Shown piece by piece: positions 55,646 through 64,000 of a DNA stretch of 64,000 bases. The translations under genes were made by a program, and so were the position numbers. The stretch is from Plectrocnemia conspersa (Eukaryota; Arthropoda; Insecta; Trichoptera; Polycentropodidae): positions 434,001 to 498,000 of the forward strand of contig VTFK01000243.1 of assembly GCA_009617715.1 (NCBI GenBank), read 5' to 3'. The notes beneath the pieces were generated by a model. That model saw nothing but the letters and a program-made list of their open reading frames with translations, was not told the DNA's origin and searched no databases. Positions within the stretch are counted from its first letter, which is position 1. Every line of letters starts with the position of its first letter.

Positions 55646-58600
55646 CTATAAGCATCGACCGAAAAATTGAGTAAAAAACAAATTGGATAATGATAAAGAA
55701 AGCACTGACTACTATATTCTCAAGATTATTATGATATCTTTAAAGCCGACGTTTCGCAAATTATATTTATGAACTTTAGAACATTTACAAATTTTATAAA
55801 TATATTTGTGTCAGTCGTATTACCTAATTTATTATTAAATAAAAAAACGTTATATATTATATCTAGTCGAACTACAGAATAATATTACATGATATTTTTT
55901 ATCTGTAAAAGTTTAGGAAACGCTGCAGTATAAAGATATACATTAAATGTTAGCCCAATAAATTAAAACCAATCTAAACGGGTTGCTATTAATGATAAGT
56001 GACCTAGAGCTTAATTTAAAGGTCACATCATCGCGAAAACTTTCATCAATTTATTACTCAATTATTATATAGTTGATTAGATAAATTAAAAAATATTATA
56101 TCAAATACAAAGTAAAATTTCTCAACTAGCATTTTTGTAATAAGCAATTTACAATTTAAGACATCGCAACGAGTATTAACTAAAAGGAAATAAATTCGTG
56201 ACGACAGTTCAGTGTTTAGAAACTAAAACGAAATTTTTGTAAAATGTTTATATTAAACGAATATTTATTACAAATTTCCATAACAAAGAGATGGACAAAC
56301 ATCCGTTATCGAAGCGAATAGCTTCCTTGATATCATAATTTGATAGAATAATTAATTATGTATAAAGTCGGGCGCTAAGAATGAAATTCGAGAAGGTGTT
56401 TCATAATTTGGTTTGTTATATGATTTATGCAAAAGTAAAATAGAAAATAACAATATTATTACACAATATGTCATTGACGGAATGCAAGTGGGTGAAATGC
56501 ATTCCTTTATCCACCTAGTACACAGTATATTATAATTAAGTATTCGAGAATTTGCAAGACTAAATAAAGCACTATGTAAAAACTAAATAAAGCAATTTAT
56601 ATATAAAGAAAGTGTAGGAAGTCATAATACATAGGTACGTCTACTTGTACTTGTTTTATACATTTAAGAAAAATAACAGTAAAAAAATATGTGTTTGTAA
56701 CAATCATTATTTAAAGATTTTTACTTTTTGAAGACATCAAGAGAACAGATATTAATAAGTAATAATTCAATATGTACCATTTAAAAAAAAATACATTAGT
56801 GAGCAAGATTTTTTCTTAATTCATAAATCTTTTAAAAATGTTCCTAGAATTAATTTTTTATAATATTATTCTGATATAATTATTAAGTAGCCTCTAATAT
56901 TTTTTAAGCATCAGTGATTTTATCACCATTAGATAACAATATGCAGTATAATAAAGGACAATACCCATCAAAAAATATTCTGATTTCACGAGAGTTGTCG
57001 ATGCGTTTTCTAAGTTATGTTGTCTGTTTAAAGAGCTATCGTTGGAACTTATGACATTTTAACGACGTTTATCCCAAGAAAAACTCTAGAATGTTTTGCA
57101 AATATTTGTTTTATGTAAGTACTTTTTTATTAATATTTTTTTAATACGTAAACATTTTAGTACATACATATTATCCATTCATATTAGTTTGACATTTAAG
57201 GTGTACATAATTTCTCAGATTCTGATAGTTTATATATGTTAAGAATTTTACTATGTATTAGTATTGTAAACTTTGTTATTTCTTCCTTATAGTGTCGTGA
57301 TTACGGTAATTAAGAGCGCGAGATAAAAATATAAGATTTCATACAATTTCATACATTGCCTTGTTGTGAGTTGTAAGTTAAATCAGTTAAGAAATCCCAT
57401 GATATCTGCAACAATGTTTCACCAGTATTTGATAGTAGTAGCTGAGGGCGGGTTTTATGGTCGATAAAATTATCAATCGCTCACATGAGTTCAAAAATCT
57501 CAAATAAACTTCACCATGGCTGAGCCATCGAACATATAAAGTTCACTGATAACAGAACTGGTTCAATAACACATGATATATTGAAACATTTACCACAGAG
57601 CATCAATGAATAATAAGAGGATTTGAACACCATACATTTTAACAAGCTTCATATTTTTTTACAATTAAACGTTAACCTGTTCTGCGTTGTAGAACTTCAT
57701 CAAAAACATTTTCGTATGTAGTTGGTAGGCAAACCAATATCGCATTTAATAACTAACTATTTGAAAAAGCCTCTAAAAATAGATATTTACGCTTACTATT
57801 TTTACCTAACCCTTCAATTAAACAAAATATACGCTATTTCCCAAAGTGCACTTGTTATAATTTGACGAAGGGTGCCTTGGGAAAAAAGGAGAACGAAAAA
57901 ATATTCGAAATGATTTGCTTTGCTATTTAATTGCCTATTGATGTTACTCACAATGTACTCAATTCTATTAAAATTATTGACATATGCTTCTAGTTGCTAA
58001 CTAGCTTCATTATATGTATTTAAGTATAGTTAACATTTAACTTTTTTAGTATCAAAAATATGCATTGTATGAGACATGATGTCATGGAAGCGATTGCTGC
58101 TTACATATAAGCATAAAAGACAGCTATGCATCTGATTAACAAACTAACGGTTACGTGAAGTTACGGTAAGTGTTCGTGACATTTTTAAAGTTCGCCTATG
58201 GTGTGATGAAACGAAGGTCATTCGCTTGACCCGTGAACACAACACAGGTTTTCGTGTTCAGCCAGCGCTCACCTGGTAAATTTCACGCTTTTATCGCAAC
58301 TACTAATTAAACGGCGATTTAACGCAATGAAAGTTAGAAAAAATGATAATACAACAATTATAATTGTATTAATAACGGCTTTTCGCCGTTAACTCTTCGA
58401 GTGATTTAATGGATGCACAAGAATGCGATGCATGCTAATTAGACGATGGTGAACATTCGATTTAAATATGCATTTCATAAGAGATAATGATTGCTTTAAA
58501 ATAATTAGGCGTGTAAGATGATATTTAAAATAATATATTACACTAATAGAATCGAAAGTCATCGAATAAATATGTTGTGCCATATTAACATAAAAACAGG

Positions 58601-60090
58601 ACCTTGTACATACGTTACTGAGAATTCATTCTGTTTTTTTCTTCTCAATATATCAATAATAGTATTATTTTTTGAATTTACTGCTACTATGGCTGCTTCG
58701 CTTAAGGTCAAGGCCTTGACAGTAAATTTGTATATTTAAGTAATGATGATCTGTGCTATTATATAATCAGAAATATGTGTCATATGGTTTTAATGAAAAT
58801 AAATAAATTAAATAATATCTAAATTTAATTTTATATTTGTATACAATAGTATTAAAATTACTTAATATTAAGGATAACTTCTGTACTTATTGTATCATTA
58901 TTTAGAAAACGACAATTTTAAGATTTCATATTGAAAGCGTAGTTTGTGTTTGACTGATCAATATTGATAACGTTATTTTTTCAAGCATGACGAAAATCAT
59001 TAAAAATGGAATAAAATGAAGTGGAAGCTAATGTTGGAAAAGGCTTTTTATGAAAATGCTATATTTATGAAATATACAGATGCTTCTATTATATTTATAT
59101 TTATTAATTTCATTATCCATAAACACAATTTTATTATTTTAGGAAATTCAAAATGTTATCACTAGGCGGTCAAACGCACTTCAAACATTCTTAAGAAAAT
59201 TTTATTTTAGAAATTTGGTATCTAGATGTCTGACGCTTCGCAACCAATATAGACCTTGACACTTTCCTTTATGAGTGACATGTTTAGAAAAGACAAGTCT
59301 GAAAAGGATTATGCAAATCTTGTATTAGACAAAAATGCTTTTACTAACTCGCAAATAATTTGAATATTTAAAGTATCTGTATGAGTTATCGTTCGCTTTA
59401 GAGTACGTATATTGCTTTAACTGTTGAGAAAATAAAACAGATCATTAATTTACAATGTTCTCAATTAAAGTTCAATCAATCTACTGCGAAAATATCTCAA
59501 TTTATTCCATTGCTGTATCCCTTAAAGGCAAACAATTTTAAGGTATAATGATAAATGATATTTGATTTCAAAACTAACATAGAAAATTAGCTTATGAGGA
59601 AGTAAGATATTAAGAAATTATTTAGTATTTGCCAAATGGTCACTTGACAAATCGTTTGTGAGTGTCATAGATCTCTCCTTTGATATTCCATTAGCATTAA
59701 CTTGACTTTTTCAACCAAGTACTTACACGCTGATGAGCTATTTTATGCTTTTTATAAACGATTAGGTTGAACAAACAACTAAAAATATATAAATTAACTG
59801 AAAGTTATCTATGACTTTTTACGTATGGGTATATGTATTATATGTGGAAATGAAAAAGAAAATTGTATTAATGTATCAAGCACGATATTATATTTATTTA
59901 TTGTGAATATTCAGTTGCAACATGACAAGCGTTAGCTCAATGCCTTATAACTTGCTAAACACAATCAACAACTACTAAGCAAGTAGTGAGACACCAGACT
60001 GAAATCAAAGTCTGTAAATCAGTAACATCTATATTATTAATTAAAAACTGTTATCATATATTACAATTTTTAGATTGTATTTTAAATATT
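55646..60090. other. AT-rich intergenic DNA, no gene seen
   Basis: Only short open frames occur, with no codon bias or recognisable motif. A slightly GC-richer patch lies at about 58140-58320. Confidence 0.5.
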
Positions 60091-60097
60091 CTTTCAT

Positions 60098-60268
60098 GAG
60101 ATTAGGTAAATCTAAGAAAACTTAATCTTTGATGTTCAATTATAATTATATAATAACCAATAATTATGATCTCCCAGACACTAGGGTTCATATGAAATTC
60201 GAACCCAAGTCTTTCAAGTATTATTCACCGATTTACACCACTGGTCTATCGTGCTAGAAATATATTAA
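60098..60268 (-). repeat. tRNA-derived SINE, family A, copy 4 (most complete head)
   Basis: Read on the minus strand: tagcacgatagaccagtggt (A-box-like), gaaagacttgggttcgaatt (B box), gtctgggagatcataattat and ttaagttttcttagatttac with taatctc (tail). This copy shows head, body and tail in order and defines the family in this window. Confidence 0.7.
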
Positions 60269-61440
60269 ATAGCCCTATTCAATGATTAGTTGTTACGTGG
60301 TTACCAACAATACTTGTAAAAATCCCAACGTCATCTCAGGCGTTTCACAAAACACACACATCTTAATATTTTTCTCAGTAAGACCTGTTTTTTAATGTTT
60401 TTTTCTTCTTCAGTAACTTCATTTAAAAAATAACTAATTGCACAAATGTACTTTTTTGTTTATTATCATTTGTTAAATATTCAGTCAATTGTGCTAAATT
60501 GAATGAATATCATAAAATATTTTTCACTTACAAGTTGTTATATATATAATATATATACGTTTAATAAATAATCTATTATATTTATAATAAAACCACAACC
60601 TTAAAATATTTTTTTTGTAAGTAAATATAAAATTTATATTTCTAAATTTGTTTTTTTTTATTGGTATTTAATAATAATATTTTTTAACCTCAAAGAGTAA
60701 CAGTTAAAAGCAAACATAAGAATATAAATATATTTAAAAATATATTTAGTAAAAAATAATTTATCGCAGTGATTAGAGTATATATTTGTATAATATTAAA
60801 GTATTATAACTCCGATCGATCATCGCAGCTTGGATTAACCGAGATGTTCCTAATCTTAATGAATAATTTAAATAAAATCGAGCTAGATCGTGCATAGTGA
60901 CAACTATTGATTGTTTATCTAGAAATATGATATTCTACCTGTCTGGGCTGGGTGATAAGACGACGCGATATCTATCTTCGATTAAAATTCGTAGGAAGAA
61001 TCAAGGAGCACGCACGCGGGCTGAAGCTGCTTCTCTTCAGCATCGGAATTCTGAGGAAACAATAATGCTCAATTTTAGACTCAACCCATAGAGATGGATT
61101 TTTATATTTGGATTACATTTTTATAATCATTAGCTGACATATTTGAGTAAAGTGATAATTGTTACAGTTTTATTTTTGTAGTTTTACTGGAAATACTGCT
61201 TCAACAGTGGGGTGTATTAAAAAATATACATTAACACTGAAAAATGTGTAATTCCACAACTTTGTTTACGGATTTTTTTGAAAATACTGTATGTGTATGA
61301 ACTAATGAAAACGTGTAAGTATTAAGTAAGTCATTTCTGTAAATTTATTAATAATAAGTTAGCTAATTTAAAATATAAAGCATCAATATGTACATTTTAA
61401 TCAACATTTATGTACAATTGTAGCGAGATAAATATAAATA
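60269..61440. other. AT-rich intergenic DNA, no gene seen
   Basis: A patch at about 60940-61090 is slightly GC-richer (open frame 60897-61091, unrecognised). The rest is AT-rich. Confidence 0.45.
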
Positions 61441-61599
61441 TATATGTATTATAACCTTTCAATGGCTTTCATCAATAGCTTTCGTAGATCTAAAAGGATC
61501 ACGTCTCACACTTTGAGAAGCGTCGATCGTCGTACGAAACCAGTAAGAAAAAGACACACATATACACGGAACGAGCAAGAAAATAAGTGAATCCGTATG

Positions 61600-61720
61600 T
61601 AAAAGCGGCGTGATCGACTGAAACACAACCAGTCCACTACTGGCTCAAGTGGGGTTCGAACCCGCCAGCTACAATACATATTCATCGCTACCGTAGCACG
61701 GTCCAGTCGGTCTACCGACA
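61600..61720 (-). repeat. tRNA-like segment (antisense), possible SINE head in a 5' leader
   Basis: Read on the minus strand: gatgtcggtagaccgactgg (A-box-like), a spacer, then gctggcgggttcgaacccca (strong B-box match) and cttgagcc. It lies directly before the proposed signal-peptide start at 61723. It does not fold cleanly as a functional tRNA by eye and differs from SINE families A and B. Confidence 0.4.
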
Positions 61721-61722
61721 TC

Positions 61723-61768
61723 ATGAAGTTCTTCGCAGCAACCCTCCTAACCCTGTTGATCGGCGCAA
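61723..61768 (+). CDS. First coding exon of a secreted protein (signal peptide), gene continues outside recognised sequence
   Basis: ATG 61723 encodes MKFFAATLLTLLIGA and then splices at GCAA|GTAAGT, a near-consensus donor. One Lys followed by a Phe/Ala/Leu-rich core is a typical signal peptide, and a short first exon ending just at its cleavage region is common in insect cuticle, immune and venom-type secreted proteins. No matching second exon is visible in the remaining 2.2 kb, so it probably lies beyond the window and the product cannot be named. The leader upstream (about 61490-61722) is GC-richer than its surroundings. Confidence 0.6.
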
Positions 61769-63524
61769 GTAAGTACATGAATAATAATTTATAATAAAAA
61801 TTCAACAAATGAATATAATAGTTTAACTTAGCACCTATTCGAGAAACGAGTCTTGCAACACTTGGAACGTCTCTCACTTGAGATCTAAAGTTTTGCAACG
61901 CGAAAGTGCCGAACACAAATGTCAGCTGCATTTCTGTGCAGAGTTTCATCACACCATATAATATTGTGAAAATTTCGCCAAAGCTACTGGGTTTTCAGAT
62001 TTTTTCCATGACAAATATTGCGCAATTTATTACGTCGAACGCTAAGATCAATAACTTTCTTTTACACGCTATCGACCCCGAAAGGTTGGGCGAAAGTAAC
62101 CATTATCATGTACAGATTTTTTATTATTGTCATATTTACGCTTACGTAACATTACACATTTCTTTCGGAGGCGTGTGTCGACTTGATTATAATTTATTCA
62201 TAAGTTAGAGAGTTGTATTAGAGTTCATACAATGTTAGAGTAGTTTAGAGATTAATGGATCGAGTGATTGTATTTACTTACTTAACAGCAAACAATTGAT
62301 GCAATCGTATACTATTAAGATAAATTTAGTATATAATACAAAATAGTAAGTGATCTATAATACATTTAACGAGAAAATCTAGTTCTTATAATACTGAAGT
62401 GATCTACATATAACAAGAAAATCTAGTATATATATAATATATTGAAAGAGATCATTAAAAGTTTCTAGTGATATCTAAACTGATAGAGATGCACATAGTT
62501 TTCTAATAATAAACTTTAAAAGAAACATCATGCAAATATATTATTTAATGGTTCGTCTTCTAAGCTTTCACTCCATTCTAATATACATTTTTAAAATCCT
62601 ATCTTACATCAAAATTTATTTTCAGTTATTGTTAAAGGCTGAAATTTCATTAGCAAAAATTTTCGTTAATCTAATATCATATTTAATTACTCTTAATTTA
62701 ATTTATTTTAAGCTAATGCTTTAGCTATAACTTACAATCATGAACACTATAGAAATCACTATAGAATTTTTTTACATATTTAAATTTAACAAAACACTAT
62801 TTTATTATTGAATTTTTAATAGTAATATACAACGTACAATTTTATTAATTTCAGACTAGTTTTTTTGTTTTAAAATCGAGAAATAAATATATTTTTTGTA
62901 TAAAAGTCGCCACAAAAAAATAAATGCCTAATAATCTTTTATTTTATTTTACTTATTTTTAAATACAAAATAAAATATACATTTATTTTAATTTGATAAA
63001 TTACTCTTTTATCATAAATTATTTTTTTATCTATTATATCAAATTATGAATTTATTTAAAGCTGATTTTTATGATTTATAAAAGTAATCGCAACATAAAA
63101 ATGTCTGGTATTTTTCCCAAAATACATTTATGGACATACATATTATATATTTAATTAATTAAATGCTAGTTTGTTTAAATTTATGTTATTTTATAGTAAA
63201 ATACTTCATTTTTGATCATAAAAAATCGCTACTACTCATATTCAAGGATTATACATTTTTTGCTAATATTAGATTGAAATAAAATAACTGACATTTTTTT
63301 AAACGATAAACAGAAGTCTTATTGTTGATATTTTAATCGATTTTTATTATAATACAGAATAATTCGTGTTACAAAAAATATTCACGTAAAAATTCATTAA
63401 TTTAAACATTAGATACTTTTTTTACAACATAAAAAAATATAGCCTGAAAAGTATTTCTCTCGCATATTCTATGTTTAAATAAATAAATACATGTAATTCC
63501 TTTTGCGATTATTAATACCAGCAT
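61769..63524 (+). other. Putative first intron of the secreted-protein gene
   Basis: AT-rich sequence starting GTAAGTACATG. Its first 450 bp (to about 62200) are less AT-rich but contain no supported exon. Confidence 0.35.
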
Positions 63525-63715
63525 AATAGACGATTAGTGTAAGTTTTTGACAATTGACATGAAAGACCTGGGTATAAATCCCATATGAACCTTTTTTTAA
63601 TTTCTATTTTGTCTGGGAGATTGGAATTACTGATTTTTATACAAATATAATTTCAATCGAAAATCACAGATTAGGGTTACCTAGATGTTTCTAATCTCAT
63701 GGATCAATATTGTAA
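63525..63715 (+). repeat. tRNA-derived SINE, family A, copy 5
   Basis: Plus-strand copy: gacgattagtgtaagttttt (head), gaaagacctgggtataaatc (B-box-like), ttctattttgtctgggagat, tggaattactg and acctagatgtttctaatctc. Order matches the copies at 11165 and 60098. Confidence 0.65.
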
Positions 63716-64000
63716 TGGATTAATTAAAATCGAGCGTATTGAAAGTTCTCTAATAATGAGATATTTCAGCTCATAGAGAATATTTAATGCACAAAATACA
63801 AAGAATATAAATTTAAAAAAAGAGGTTTTTATATTGTGTTATTAAATTTACTGTATCTGAAATTAAATATTAAATTTTAATAAAAAATACTTTATAATAA
63901 TACATCAAAAACTCCAGTAACATTTTATTATTTTATTAAAATTAATTAATTAATTTAATGCTAGACTAAAAACACATTTTAATGTGTAATAAATAAAATT
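63716..64000. other. AT-rich end of window
   Basis: No supported feature. Confidence 0.5.

Noticed and set aside
61506..61952. 148-codon minus-strand ORF
   Set aside because: It crosses the signal-peptide exon on the opposite strand, has no recognisable domain, and part of it is the tRNA-like segment.

Overview
The window is animal nuclear DNA, most likely from an insect. It is strongly AT-rich, the genes are split by introns with ordinary GT..AG sites, and it carries remnants of mariner-type, pogo-type and hAT DNA transposons, an R1-like LINE and tRNA-derived SINEs. The insect order cannot be fixed from the sequence.

Left end (1-6.5 kb): two conserved genes are transcribed divergently from a 1.4-kb shared upstream region. 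On the minus strand is a complete six-exon TXNL1 (thioredoxin plus PITH domain, 286 aa). On the plus strand is a ten-exon USP39/Sad1 (zinc-finger UBP plus inactive USP fold, about 489 aa), a splicing factor of the U4/U6.U5 tri-snRNP. Their introns are mostly 60-140 bp.

6.5-15.6 kb: gene-poor AT-rich DNA holding two small 'ggtaaccagatt' MITEs, a decayed R1-like LINE on the minus strand, a foldback element, a SINE and several GC-richer blocks of unknown role.

15.6-50 kb: one plus-strand gene spans about 34 kb. It encodes an insect relative of vertebrate C1orf21 (a DUF4612-type protein). A tiny first coding exon carries an N-myristoylation-type start (MGCGQSKI) behind three upstream ATGs. A 29-kb first intron full of transposon debris follows, then a short acidic exon, an exon with the conserved FFKMLDEKIEK signature, and a 1.87-kb last exon. 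The last exon encodes about 620 residues of Gln/Ser/Pro/Tyr-rich, probably disordered sequence that vertebrate C1orf21 (about 121 aa) lacks. This is the most interesting gene here.

50-64 kb: an AT-rich 3' UTR or intergenic region with a GC-richer repeat (53.4-54.2 kb) also present at 46.0-46.4 kb. At 61.7 kb a first coding exon for a signal peptide (MKFFAATLLTLLIGA) opens a secreted-protein gene that appears to continue past the window. Just upstream, in the putative 5' leader, lies an antisense tRNA-like segment. No CRISPR, operon or prokaryotic feature is present, and no clearly novel system was found. The C1orf21-like protein with its uORFs and the CPPC active site of TXNL1 are the main leads.
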